Shown: one piece after another, positions 44,001 to 55,943 of the stretch
How positions within the stretch are numbered: position 1 is the first letter of the stretch
How the letters are laid out: each line of letters begins with the position of its first letter
Origin: Bradysia coprophila
Lineage: Eukaryota; Arthropoda; Insecta; Diptera; Sciaridae
DNA length: 64,000 nucleotides
Assembly (NCBI RefSeq): GCF_014529535.1
Contig: NC_050737.1
Span: 6,402,487-6,466,486, forward strand
Reading direction: 5' to 3'
Notes under the pieces: model-generated
The model's input: the letters and a program-made list of their open reading frames with translations, nothing else
Databases searched by the model: none
What the model was told of the DNA's origin: nothing
Program-made: the position numbers and the translations under genes

Positions 44001-47000
44001 AAGTTCGAGTTCTGGAAAATAATTTAAATTTCAGAAGCGCGTCCAGCGCAACGAGATTCATCAAATTTTACATTGATACCGTCGACGATCCGTGGAATGA
44101 TTTTCAAAAATTGGAAATTTTTGGCCAGTTCGCCGTCGTTGAATATGTTTGTCCAAAACAAATTTTTCGTGGCGCAGAGTACATGCGAATGATTGTGACA
44201 AATGGCAGGCAGACATTTAACGATATTAAGACGAACGATTAGTTGATCGGACTGCATCAGTCGTAGAATGCATTCCAAGTGTTCATCACTCAATGCATCA
44301 TTTTGCGTAACAGTAATCGGCAGCATGATCCTTGTTGTCGTTTCCTTCAAATTGTCGCCGTTGATACAATTTGATTTACATGCGTTACAGGACACTGAAT
44401 ATTGAAAATCATTGTCGATGCTAACGATAGACGCATTGCAACTGTGCAACGTTAAACAAATCAGTGACAACAGATGCTCTGACAATACTGATTCCAACGT
44501 CGGATCGTTCAGGTAACCATTAAATAGACTTTGCAGCAATTCACTACGATTGAATGTTCTTCGAACTAGCAAAATTATGTACAAATCTGGCAGGAGCTTT
44601 TCCGTAAACAGCATCCGCTGAATGGCACTTAAAATGTCCGAATTCAAGCGAATTTCATGATGAAGCAAACGTCGTAGAATGTTGATTTTATCCACGCGAG
44701 CGATTGCGCTGTTCACGAATTCGGCGTGGAATGTCTCCACAACATCGTAAAAGGCGTAAATGCACATTGTTAAGGCCATTAAGTCCCCAATATCACTGGT
44801 TGCATCATTCGAATCACAAAATGATAGTAGCGAAACCGCTGCGCTCGACACATCCAATCTTTTTAAACATTTCTTTTTCTTTACGATGTTCACGAACCGA
44901 TGAGATAGCGTGCTTATGTTACCGAGAATCGTTGGATGAACCATATTGATGGTCGTCGTTCGATTTCCAAGAACAAATTGCTTACGTTTGTTGTCGTGTG
45001 TAATGGTACAGGTTTTGCAATCAGAATCGTTGGTGAGATTTAAATGTTGCATTTGATGCCAAGCGATGAAATTGTGTCGGACACGCAGACACATTTCCAG
45101 TAAGTAATTGAAGAGATTCAAATTTTCTGAAAAACAAAAACATTTTTGAATGAATTGCCGGGTAGGGTGTACAATGTACATTCTCGTAAATGAAATTGAG
45201 AGATGAATAATAGAACATTTAGGCTACCTATATGTGTAGACGGGAGTGTAATTGAAGGCGATTGCTTTCAAGTTAATCTTTGTGTTCGTTTTGATCAAAC
45301 GTGGGACTATGGGGTTTGATTGGTAAAGGCAATATATTATTCATATCAGTCAAAAAAGGCCTCAGAAGCTTTACCATACGACGAAAAATGTTTGTTCTGA
45401 CTGTTTTCAGCGCTAAAAGAATGAGGGTGGCCAAGAATTGAAGTATAAAATTCAAAGAAATCTTTTACTTCATTTGTTTTGAACGTGTTTTTTGCTCGAT
45501 AAGACCTCATTAGTCAGAGCTTGTCGTTTATTATTGCTGTCTTTGACGATAACAGATGACAGCCGTCTGTAACAGGTTTAAATAAGATATGAATGTGGTA
45601 GGCTCTCTGATCTAGCTATTAACTGAACGTTGGAATGGGTAATAATTTCGCGGTAAATAGAAAATAAAACGTTTCTTACCACTAACGTCATCCGTCCGCT
45701 CCGCACGGTCACATTGGCCCAAGATCTTTTCCGCCATTTCACAGCCAAAGTTCCAATTGTATATCCCATCGGCATACCGACATTCCTCCAGCACACAATA
45801 CTCCAATAATGCCAGACTGTGTTTCGACAGTGTTTGCTTGTTACTGATGTAATCATCCACTTTCCGGATCAACGACGGTGATACGTGTTTCTTTAAGATC
45901 GAGCACAATCGCCGATGGGCTGATTCGATTAAATGTTCATAATGTGAACCGCGAATCTCTCGTCGTCGTTCGATTAACGCTAAACAAAAGTCGAAAATCT
46001 TGGCACAATTGTCGGTCACTTCACAAAACTTTGAATGGATGCAGTCGTTGCACAAAAACTGCGTCAACGTTTTATCGAAGTCATTGACATTTTCGACAAC
46101 ATCCCACTGATCGATTCGAGTGTTGATCGAATCAAAACATTGTAAAAGCAACTGGATAACCGCTCGACAATAATCTGAATTCTGATGAACCGTCTCTTCA
46201 AGTAGAAACTGCAGTGCCAGCATTTTAATGTGAAAATCCATAACATCAAACGTTTGCAGCACCGCGTCCGTACACCGTCTTACCAACACTTCGTGGGAAT
46301 TGACGAGCAACGAAATGGCATGAGTTAGAATTTTTACGTTTGCCATGGTAAAATAATGCAGCGCCGACAGATTTCTGATCGAAATGACCCGCGATGGATA
46401 ATCATCGGGAATCAGCGATATTTCCTTGAATTTGTCGAATTGGAATGTGGTGACAATGAACGGTTCTTTCAACAATCGATCTACATGGACCAGTTGATGG
46501 GAGAATTCAGCATATCTGTCAACCAATTTCAAAAACAGCCAATGTTGCTTAATGTAGCTGGCAGATAGCAACCGCTTTTGAAAGTGTAGAGTTTTCAGCT
46601 TCGACCTGCAAGTAAATCAATTTTAATCCGATCGCCGCAAGTCCATCAATGTCAAAAAATGTATAAGGGAAGGTTGTTTATGTCTAAGTAAATTCTTGTC
46701 CTAGCTTAGCGATTAAAGCCCGATTGAAATATAATTCACAAAAATTACTTCGATGAGTCTGGACAGACCATCTTTTCATAAGGCTAGGAACTACGAATAG
46801 TGTGCAAATAAAGAGGAACTCTGGCCTAACATAAACATGTTTGGACCTTGAACAATTTGAAGCCTAAGGAGTGATAACATCATTGCGATTACGATTGTTG
46901 AATGAACCTAAATTCGAAAACAAAATCCAACTTACTTCACGTATTGCTCACAGCTGACCACATACATCAACTGATGAATCAACCATAACACGGCCCCCTC

Positions 47001-47189
47001 TTGTATAATTTTCTCTGTTTCATCTTTCACGGGCTGTCGGAGAAACAGACCGGGATCATCGAAAGTCATATCATTTTCCATCATGTCAATCATCGTTTCC
47101 AAAAGATTGTCTTTCGGAATGACTTTCAACACATTTATCAGTGATTTGGCAACTTCCTTTAAATTGTTTATGTCGTAACGGAATTCCAT
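38001..47189 (-). CDS. mei-41: ATR/mei-41 checkpoint kinase, complete, nine exons
   Basis: Exons: 47189-46936, 46605-45680, 45126-44072, 44011-43622, 43562-43467, 43169-42969, 42909-40526, 40331-38207, 38135-38001. Every junction is GT/AG and phases agree; the product is 2521 aa, close to the ~2.5-kDa-residue size of ATR kinases. The long N-terminal part is helical-repeat-like. A FAT region precedes the PI3K-like kinase domain with GLGDRHGENILLD (catalytic loop), HVDFNCLFNRGEQFEYPE (activation segment) and VPFRLTHNMVHAMGPLGVEG, all ATR-type. The last exon is the FATC domain (ATDIDRLAAMFYGWASFL). The kinase detects RPA-coated single-stranded DNA and triggers replication and meiotic checkpoints in the nucleus. 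Small introns (59-60 bp) at 44012-44071 and 43563-43621 remove in-frame or frame-breaking sequence. It is divergent from the vret-like gene. Confidence 0.95.
45460..45565 (+). repeat. Dispersed repeat copy in a mei-41 intron
   Basis: Shares AAATCTTTTACTTCATTTGT and later segments with 15130-15235. Lies inside the 45127-45679 intron. Confidence 0.5.
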
Positions 47190-47821
47190 TTTCGTTGTGC
47201 ATTTATTCACTCAAATATCACAAAATGTCGATGTTCGGCAAATGTTTTGTTACGTTTTGAATAAACTGTCACTCACCAATTTCATCATTTGTATTTTGAT
47301 TTCTCAATGTTGACAAAAAATAGCTCGACGAATCGTGGTTCGCGCGCTTTGGAATTCGACATAGAGCGTTCACTTTTTCAACGAAAACAATGTGTTCACC
47401 TTGCAGCAACAGAAAAGCGCAACAAAATGAAACGTTGTCATTTCTCTGCATTATTCTGGAAACCGTTGTACATAACCGTCGAATGTTCGGAAATTTTTGA
47501 CGTCAGGAAATGAAAACAGTTAGTTGAACCACAAAGCTTGGAACATATTTCATTGTTTCCGATTAGTACATACGTTTTTGATTTTTTCACCAGTCCTCTT
47601 CAAATGTCTGTTCAAACTGAACGATTCGTTTTTTAATTTTTCAAGAAAACCCAAAAAATTTCGACAACAACGGTCGTTTATGTTTATGTTTAGAAAAATA
47701 TGTATTTCTATTGACGGGCTTGTTTCATTCACGACATTAGAACATTTTTCATGCTGAAAGTGTTCTACCTGTGAAATCTGTTATAAACAAACATTAAAAT
47801 TCAATTGTTTTGGTTTTAGAC
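47190..47821. promoter_or_regulatory. Shared divergent promoter region of mei-41 and vret
   Basis: 632 bp separate the two start codons. A good acceptor TTGTTTTGGTTTTAG ends at 47819, two bases before the vret ATG, so vret probably has an upstream untranslated exon inside this gap. No TATA is evident on either side, as expected for housekeeping or germline genes. Confidence 0.45.
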
Positions 47822-50800
47822 ATGGAACCAAACGTAGTCGATTCCGTTAAGGCCGATGAATTCAAAGCAGATGATTTTATGGTAAAACATTTCAATGATC
47901 CAAAATTTAATAGCTATGAGGAGGGCCCGGGCAGCAATCTTCCGCAACAATTGGTCTTGCCGAATAGGTCAGGTCGAGCGAATTGTTCAGTTTATGTGGC
48001 ATTCGTTCCTACAAACTTGGACGAAACAGGAATCAAGAACCTGTGCAGTCAATATGGTCAAGTCAACGAAGTCCAGAAACGGCAACGGAGATATGAAAAT
48101 GTTTTTGATGCTGTCGTTAAGTTTGCTAGTGTGGCGTAATTATCATTGTCTTGTGCCGAATGTGGATCGATTGTAAATTTAGCGATTTTCCGGTAGGGAC
48201 GCTGAAAATGCCATCTACAATATAAACAAACTACGTTTCAAAGTAAAGGGCAGAAAGATGAAAGCTGATTTTGACAATCAACATAAACGGCCGTCAGAAG
48301 AACCAGTAGAAAAAGTTGATCCTGTCCACGGTAACATTCCAAAGTAAGTAACAGTCGTCTGTTAAGAGGGCAGACTAGGTGTGAAGTAGGCTATATATTG
48401 AAAAATTGGTTTTAAAATTAATGTAGACCATTTAATGAAAATCTGTTCCAGCAATTAGATGAGCAATATGTTTATCTATCTCTAAAAAATGAAAAACGAT
48501 TTACAATAAGCAACAGTTGGAAGAAAACCGATTTCCAAAATATGAACGTCGCTTAAAGTTAGGCTATGCAATATTTTTTTGGAAATCGGTTTTCTTCCAA
48601 CTGTTGCTTATTGTAAATCGTTTTTCATTTTTTAGAGATAGATAAACATATTGCTCATCTAATTGCTGGAACAGATTTTCATTAAATGGTCTACATTAAT
48701 TTTAAAACCAATTTTTCAATATATAGCCTACTTCGCACCTAGTCTGCCCTCTTAAACTTTCCATAGAAAATCCATTAAATTAGCGGCTGTCCACATTTCC
48801 GCATCCAACACCGTATCGTATTGTGTGTGTGATTTGGAGAGCTTTCGAAAACTCTTTAAAAGAAAAGACACAAATGCGATACGATGTTTTGCCAAGGCAG
48901 CCCACTAAAAGTTCAATCAGCAACGCAAACTTCATACTACAAAGGATAATGAGTCTAAAAACATCTGAGGTTTCACAAGCTGATGAGAGCCAAAAATGTT
49001 GGTTCTGGCCATGCCCGACATTTTGGACTTATTTTTCATTCTACTTGTTAAAGCGAGTTCCATTTGCCATTGGCCACACCGTCACCGCTGCCTAAACCGA
49101 ATGAAGTGGACAATCAGCGCATGAAAATCTTGTTGGAGAATGATCAAAAATTCTCAGCAATCATTAACGGTTGCGCTAGTTACAGGTAAAAATGTCGTGA
49201 ATGCTTCGGAAGTGGAAACGGTAAAATGTTTCTTCCACAGTCATTCGCCGGACACGATTGCAATGATGGAAGAGGCTGCGTCAAAATCGATTGGATACTT
49301 CCATGAACAGACGGTAACTGAACCGAATATTTGTTATACGACTGAATAGGAACCGTATGAATATACCTTTCTACCGACAGCAACATTTTGTGCACAATGC
49401 TACTGATGACTTCGCGATACCAGAACGATGCAAAAAGTGTGGCAGTTTTACAATGAAGTTCTGCAAGGGCTGCAAGGACCCCCTTTGTTCTATGTATTGC
49501 TTGAAGGAATACAATCGCAATGAAAGTAACTGCTCTTGTGTCAGTTCGTAAGTACAGTTTTCGGATGCACTTGTCGTTGTGAGTCCAAGATTTTCATGAT
49601 TCCTTTTAGGAAAACACCCGAAGTCATTGCCAAAAGACCGACAAATCGTAGTTCTGTAGGCCGCGGAGCGAAACTACTTCCGCCTAGAGTTATGACCCCT
49701 CGATCATGCTCGATTTCCTCAACTGACTCCGATACATTCCTGCAAGCACATCAAGACCATCAGAATATTGATTCAGTTATCCAAATCGAACCGTGCGAAC
49801 TGCCGAAGAACAACGAATTGGTTGTAATCACCAATGTTGTGAGCCATAAGATTGTTATCTTAAGGTCGTATGAGCCGAACGATAATGAACGATACTTGAA
49901 GTACTTAAACGATGTGGTCGAGTATGCGAAAACAGCACGAACATTGGACGAAATGCCCAAGACAGGTGACATTGTCCTAGCCGAGCATGACGGTTGCTAT
50001 TACCGTGCGTTAGTTGCTCGCATCGAAGATGATAAAGCGATAGTGGCTTTTCTAGAGCTCGGCAGTGTAGTCCTTACACCGGTAGACAGGTTGAAAAAAT
50101 TGCGTCACGATTTGCAGAACGTTCAGCGGTTCGTATTTAAAGTATCATTGAGTGGCATGGAGCTGCAAAAGATGAAAACCGACAGTTGCCTGATTTACTT
50201 ATATGAATTGTTGGAGAAAACCGTGCCGTTACGATTCATTTCAAAGGGCGCCGGCTCGTCTTCAGGCGACGTACAATGTGAACTTTTTGTCAGTGAGACG
50301 AATGAAAGCGTGAACGGAAAGCTAACGACATTAAACCACATAAAGCTTGGCGAGCTTGTTATGGTAAAATTTCTTCCGTTGTCACATTTCGAGATTTTTC
50401 AATTTTTTGTGTATTAGTTGCAGGATATTCCTATCAAACCATTCGACGCCAGCGCTAGTGAAGTTGTTATAATCGACAATTCGTTGGTCGCAATTGGCAT
50501 TGTTACTGTGGCAATACCTGAACATATATCGGATATGGTTAACATGCACCAACGGATTCAAGAGTATTGCAGAGAGGAATATAAAAGTCCATACAGTCCT
50601 CGGTGAGTTGATTGGCCGACGATTACATAAACACATACACCAACCGGCAGACAAGACTTTTGTGTTTGTCTTCTCTTGTCTCGGAGCCTCACTGTAATCG
50701 CAAACTAAATTATTCTTCCAATGAAATGTTGCAAAGCTTCCGGTTAATTTTGAGTCATTCCGCTTTCGACCATTCAAATTACAGAGTAAACGAGGTGTGC

Positions 50801-51281
50801 CTTGCCAAATGTAATGGACAGTGGTATCGGGCCAAACTCGATAAATCATTTGGTGACAAGAGTCCGGTGATGTTCATCATTGACTTTGCCTTGTTCAGCA
50901 AAGTACATGTGAACAATATGCGACGCATGCCGTCTGAATTCAAATATCCGTTATTCTCTGCAATGGCTGAAATTGGTGGTAGGTCACCCGTAACTTTGTA
51001 TTCTTGTTGAGCTGAACTGAAACTGCGCATTTTTCATAGGCATTACTGACACAACTGACTTGAACAAATTGGTTAATGTATTTCCATCAATGTCGACCGT
51101 ATCAGTGGTAAAGGTGGAATTTGTGAATGGGAATACTGACGAGCCGAAAATTTATTTTAACGTATCTGACAGTCTGCTGGCAGTGGAAGTTACTACGACT
51201 CGCAGCGTTCGTAAGCCAAGACAGCAATTACTTGAAATTTTGAGAAAAAAGTTGACCGAAGTTGAAGGTCACAGAAAATGA
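47822..51281 (+). CDS. vret: Vreteno-like RRM-MYND-Tudor protein of the piRNA pathway
   Basis: Exons with consistent phases: 47822-48130, 48183-48343, then 49241-49313, 49381-49547, 49610-50363, 50424-50602, 50785-50978, 51040-51281. Between 48343 and 49185 the structure is less certain; my best guess is 48840-48969 and 49058-49185. Domains: an RRM (CSVYVAFVPTNLDETGIKNL, later VKGRKMKADF), a MYND finger (CKKCGSF, FCKGCKDPLCSMYC), a first Tudor domain (KTGDIVLAEHDGCYYRALVA, FLELGSVVL) and a second (VNEVCLAKCNGQWYRAKL, FIIDFALFSKV). This order matches Drosophila Vreteno, which works in the nuage in piRNA biogenesis; Tudor domains bind methylated arginines of Piwi proteins. A hairpin element occupies the second intron. 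Confidence 0.85.
48362..48755. mobile_element. TTAA-bounded hairpin MITE inside a vret intron
   Basis: Left arm 48362-48540 and right arm 48577-48755 are inverted copies with one mismatch seen in about 178 bp. The loop is about 36 bp. TTAA at both edges then GAGGGCAGACTAGGTG fits a piggyBac-type target choice. The near-perfect match implies recent insertion or gene conversion. It lies between vret exon 2 (ends 48343) and the next exon. Confidence 0.85.
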
Positions 51282-51993
51282 ATTGTTGAAATCAATCGTG
51301 ACAGCTTCCTTCTACCAAATGAAATAAAAGACAAAATATAGTGAGGAGTTATGTGTTTGTTATCAGCTCAAAATTGAATGATTGCAGTGGGTGTCAGTGA
51401 AATGTAGGCATGAATTTTCTTCCCTTTTTATCGAGTCTAATCATACATACAAAACTTCCTTATGTTATACACAAAAAACCCTTCGGGTGTTGAATGATGA
51501 AAATTCGTAACATGACTGACGGCCTATTTTAAGGATTTTCTCACATTTCTTATAATTCTAACGACAACTGTCCTAACATGACACGGAAGCCTATTTATAG
51601 ACTATTTCAAGAAACTTCGTACTTTAAAACGAATCGAAAAAATTCTGATCTTCACTCCTTCAAGAGCGTCTACTTCAACTGAATGATCCTTAAATTACCC
51701 CATTGCCCAAAAATCGTCAAATTTTCCGATTATTTACAGTTTGTGAAAGAGTAACAACCTTAGTGTTAAAAATGACACAATACTATCTCTAGCAAACGAA
51801 GTCTCAGCTCTCCGTGTCAAATTCACACCCTATTTCATTGTATTCTACAAACACTATTTTACACTCTGTAATTTACATATAAATTCCAAAGGCTATTGAC
51901 ACTTTCACCACCTTAATGAAAGTAGTTTGTTTGCTAGAGAGAGTATTGGTTCATAGCATTAGAACGGTTGTCATACGCGCGCCAATAGATGTT

Positions 51994-52054
51994 TTAAGGC
52001 CAGTTCATGGTCGCATATATCGCAAAAATGTATGCGAGTATGAACTGGCCTTAA
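51994..52054 (-). mobile_element. 61-bp TTAA-bounded mini element, copy 2
   Basis: Reverse-oriented copy of 27159-27219 with one difference in 61 bp. Starts and ends with TTAA followed by GGCCAGTTCAT. Confidence 0.75.
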
Positions 52055-52379
52055 GATTATTTCGCCGTAAAGTCTGTTCAAAACCTAAATTTATTTTTGG
52101 CGGCAAAGTCTATTTTGTTGAAATGGTGCTTACGAGATCATATAAAACAGTGTATTACGTAACTGTTTATAAGTTCGATCTTTCGGCAAGTTTGAGGTTT
52201 GCTTGACGAGCCAAAGGCGAGTGGAGCAATTACACAAGCCGAAATGTTATTCACGTCGACAAAACTGTACCTCAAAAGTATCGAAGCACTTCAAAATAGT
52301 ACTCTATTTGGCAGCTGTCATTAATAACACTTTTGCTTGAAGTGCGTTGATTTGAGTAAAATGATCAGATAAATAATAA

Positions 52380-52535
52380 AGTTGGTACGCCTATGGAGAG
52401 ATAGAACATTGGAATGACAGTTGGCTTCTATGGGAGAGAATGTGAGAGAGCTACATACAAATTCTAACACATTCTCTCCCATAGAAGCCAACTGTCATTT
52501 CAATGTTACTTCTATCTCGCACCGGCGTACCAACT
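52380..52535. mobile_element. 156-bp inverted-repeat MITE
   Basis: AGTTGGTACGCCTATGGAGA, then CATTGGAATGACAGTTGGCT and CTATGGGAGAGAATGTG pair with the complement on the right over about 65 bp. The outer flank ATAAA/TTATC is also partly inverted. No coding. Confidence 0.75.
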
Positions 52536-52604
52536 TATCATTTCTCTGAAAATGATACTTGTCACCAATGAAAGTACACTATATAGGTATGGTGGAATGT
52601 CAAA

Positions 52605-52669
52605 ATTTCATATAAACAAACTCACCTCTCTATGATTTTCATTGAAATGTGAGTTTGTTTATATGAAAT
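52605..52669. repeat. Short palindrome
   Basis: ATTTCATATAAACAAACTCA(C) and its exact complement are 23 bp apart. Perfect 21-bp arms. Probably another small element. Confidence 0.7.
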
Positions 52670-53097
52670 CGCTATTTCCTCCGGTGTATTTGGACAGAAT
52701 ATACCTGGTTTGCACTTTCATTGTTTGTCACTGGGATAAATGATGGAAATGGCCCTTTGCGTATTTTCCGATCTTCACTTTACCTCTGAACGGTAGATTT
52801 CGATTTCACACAGGAAGTCATTTCCATTATTTGTTCCGTTGATACTCAATTTGAATGTTACTCGCGTAACACAGCGGAACATTGTATTGTGTCATAAGGT
52901 TATAGAAAGACAGATAGAAGACGTGGGTGGGTCATCAGTCATCAGGTTATATCAGACTCATTTGCATGCGCTGCGGGTAAAACATCTACTCACACTGGGT
53001 CAGTAGATGGAATTTTCATATATCGGAACGTAATTAAATGCTAGGTTCTGAAAGAACAGGTTAAGACTACTCTGAGTTGATCACGAATGCAGTGTGA

Positions 53098-53243
53098 CAA
53101 CGCACTTCAAGCAAAAGTGATCATAGTGGTCAGCTGTTAGTCTCTTTTACATGAAAATATTTTTACAGTGTTTTACAGTTGTGTGACACACTGTCAAGTT
53201 TCAGTACCATGTTTAGAGTACCACTCATGCTTGAACGACGTTG
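53098..53243. mobile_element. MITE of the CAACGCACTTCAAGCA family
   Basis: Ends CAACGCACTTCAAGCA and TGCTTGAACGACGTTG are imperfect inverted copies. Flanks AGTGTGA and AGTGTGG give a 7-bp duplication with one change. Same family as 31562-31748. Confidence 0.65.
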
Positions 53244-53879
53244 AGTGTGGCAAAGAAAATTTCCTAGTAGCGCCTCCATGAACTAGAAGAGAAATTTGTG
53301 TGTACTAAAAATTTATATGAAAAATATCAACTGAACCGTTCAAAAACGCATACCAGCTGCCTTTGTAGGTGGCTTAAAACCTGTTCTTTCAACAAAAAAA
53401 AATGACTAAAAATGAACAGTTTGCTACAAAATCTATTATTATTGTAGCGTTCCAAGTGTCAAATTTCGTCTCAAAACAACGAAAAAGGTTGACGTGACTG
53501 TCAATAGTTAAAGAATTTCTACATCCAACTTTTCATTATAATTCCATGTATAAAAAGTTGTAGTTGGAGAAGTTATCATTTTATAAACCCAATCTTTATA
53601 TAAAGCAAATAATCAGTCGTTTCGTCCACAAATATACAGCTCTAATGTGCATCGATAGCAATAAATTTGTGTGCAACTAAAAATAGATAGAAAAAAAATA
53701 ATGTTCCGTCACAAACTGCAGAAAAACAATTCGTTGATAGACAAAGTTATATTTTTTGCAATGTTCAGAAATGTTGATGCGGTGCTGTTTCGGGTGTAGT
53801 TTTGATGCCAAAATGTGAAAAGAGAATTTTATTTTAGTTTGCATATTTTGTCGGAGACTCTATTTACGATTCAGTGATT

Positions 53880-54009
53880 TGATATAGAAAATTCAATAAC
53901 AAAAAGAAGCGAAAGACAAGAAAAGAAAAACATTAGAAATTTGTCCACTTTTACAAAAGATAACCCCCCGTCAACATACACACACACTCACACACCAAAA
54001 ATCCATTAG
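53880..54009 (+). other. Candidate 5' noncoding exon of Rab40
   Basis: The sequence ends in a strong donor, CCATTAG|GTAAGT, after a CA-rich segment with ACACACACACTCACACAC. The Rab40 start at 61038 is preceded by a matching acceptor, TTATCAATTTCTAG ending at 61012. A 7-kb 5' intron would join them. Its 5' limit and transcription are not shown by sequence. Confidence 0.3.
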
Positions 54010-55474
54010 GTAAGTCATAATACACAAAAAGTGTTTATTGATTTATTCATAAATAAATTTCATGTCGATACATGATTATTTTTCGGTTGGTGGAATTAAT
54101 TAATGCAAAAATATTTGATAGAGTTTCAGTTTCAGAGCTAAATAATAATAATTTTGTGATAGAACTTCGGGGATCAAAGACTGAAATTTTAATTTTTGCC
54201 AAGTTGGTTTTTCTTGTGTGTACATTTTTTTACACCTTGTCTGCTCCCAGAAGAGTTGTTGCGCTTAACAAAGTGTGATATATGTACTCCAATTAGCGTT
54301 ACAGAGTATGACAATGTTATTTCTCGCTAAGGATTCGTAATTTATCAACAAATTCATTTCGTAGTTTAGTTTTGAAATGATCGGATGATATACATGCCAA
54401 CGCAATATTAAATTAAAATCAGAATTTATGTTGTGGCTCTATTGAATTCAAAAAACGAATAAAATTTGTGGCGATTGATTTGTGAAAATAGTGGAATTTG
54501 TATTTGTATCCGATAAACTTTAGACTGCAAAAGTGTGTTTTGGAAATCGATTGACTTTAATTCAATTTGTTGTGAATATTGTGTTTTTGTCGGGTACAAC
54601 AATATTTATCGGTTCTGAAACCATTTTTGCGTAGATGTTTATTTTTTGGTTCGTTTATTTGATAAAATTGCTATTTTGCCCATACCCGAACTTGAATTGA
54701 AATCACAACAAAAAGTGAAACGAACATTTCGGTTGGATTTTTTGCTGTTGTTATTAATTAACAGAACCGTTTCGGTTCAAAGGTTAGAAAATTCATTTAA
54801 TTGGAGAAAGTCATCAATTTCCGTCATCATTTCGTTTTGTTATATAATTTTGTTTTTATTTCTGCTATTGTTTCATTACATACGGTATGGTATCGATGAG
54901 TTCATTCACAGCGGGTGTCAATTTTTTTTAAATTTTTTTTTGCTAGTGGTGGGGTTCAATTTGATTTTTTGAATTTTATTGTTTTTCTCAATCATTTCGT
55001 TAGCAACCGGGATAAATTTACATAGATCCGTGTATTAAAATGTGGTGGTGGCATTTCCGTTCATTTATTTTTATTGTCTGGATTACATACACTACATAAA
55101 AATTCACTGTCAAGTCAATCCCTCTCCGCGTAGATCAGCTGATTTATACTAACCCACGACACTCGACACTTCGAAGCAATTCCAAATTAGTACATCGCTT
55201 CATTACTTCACTTACAAGAGATTTTAGCGATAAGGTCGACAATCTTAAAGTCTTCTTAGACAACTCTCATCCTCCGTACATTTTTAACATCCACTGATAC
55301 AGCGTCTTAAAGTCCTACGGTCTTGAGTCATATTTTGTTAATCGTATGGGACGTTACATTGCATTGCAAAATCAGTTTCTCAGTTAAAAAATGACTTAGT
55401 CAAATGTCAAAACTCAATATCTAAATTTCTGATTGTTGTCACAGTCACACAGCGGAGATTCGCAGAAACTGAAC

Positions 55475-55640
55475 GAAAGCGATTAAGTATTTTCCACTCT
55501 CGCCTCGGTAATTCAAAACCTTCAAGCCTCTTATCTGGCGAATCGATCAGATGTTTGTTCGTGAAAACCGAGCTTTCATTCCAGTACCGTTTCCAGGCTG
55601 CCACAATGTCGAAGTTGGCGTTTTGTATTTCTGCGTCCAA
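55475..55640 (-). pseudogene. Relic of a non-LTR retrotransposon ORF2 C-terminus
   Basis: WKRYWNESSVFTNKHLIDS followed by PDKRLEGFELPRREWKILNR matches the W..W......N..L..DP..RL.GF.LPRR.W..LNRFR signature at the C-terminus of many insect non-LTR polymerases. The frame loses similarity after NRFRS and the upstream part is frameshifted (55547-55828 in another frame). It differs from the intact element at 1114-5398. Confidence 0.55.
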
Positions 55641-55860
55641 GCAGATAGGGGAGCGCGAGCGCGATCGGTAGAGTAGACGGTCAGCAAGGCAAGGTCACGT
55701 TTAATCGGAAGTTCATATCCCCTGCTGTCGTCGATGCATTTAATCCACATAATATTTGCAGTGTCAACTGATACTGTATTTGAGTGAAAATGAGATATTT
55801 TCGACGTGTTCAGAGATCGGAAAAACAAGGCTAAGACTACATTCCAGGGCCTACTTTTTA

Positions 55861-55943
55861 GAAACTTTTAGAGAAAATCGAGAAATTCAAGAAACTTTGA
55901 GAAATTCAAGAAACTTCGAGAAATTCAAGAAATTTCGAGAAAT
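55861..55943 (+). repeat. 17-18-bp tandem repeat
   Basis: About four copies of GAGAAATTCAAGAAACTT with small changes. Confidence 0.8.

Larger units (their letters stand above)
51282..53850. other. Noncoding stretch downstream of vret, rich in small elements
   Basis: No credible gene. Contains the 61-bp element (51994), an inverted-repeat element (52380-52535), a short palindrome (52605-52669) and a MITE (53098-53243). Confidence 0.55.

Noticed and set aside
54646..54972. 108-codon frame with Phe/Leu-rich membrane-like sequence
   Set aside because: Translation of T-rich noncoding DNA; no family resemblance.
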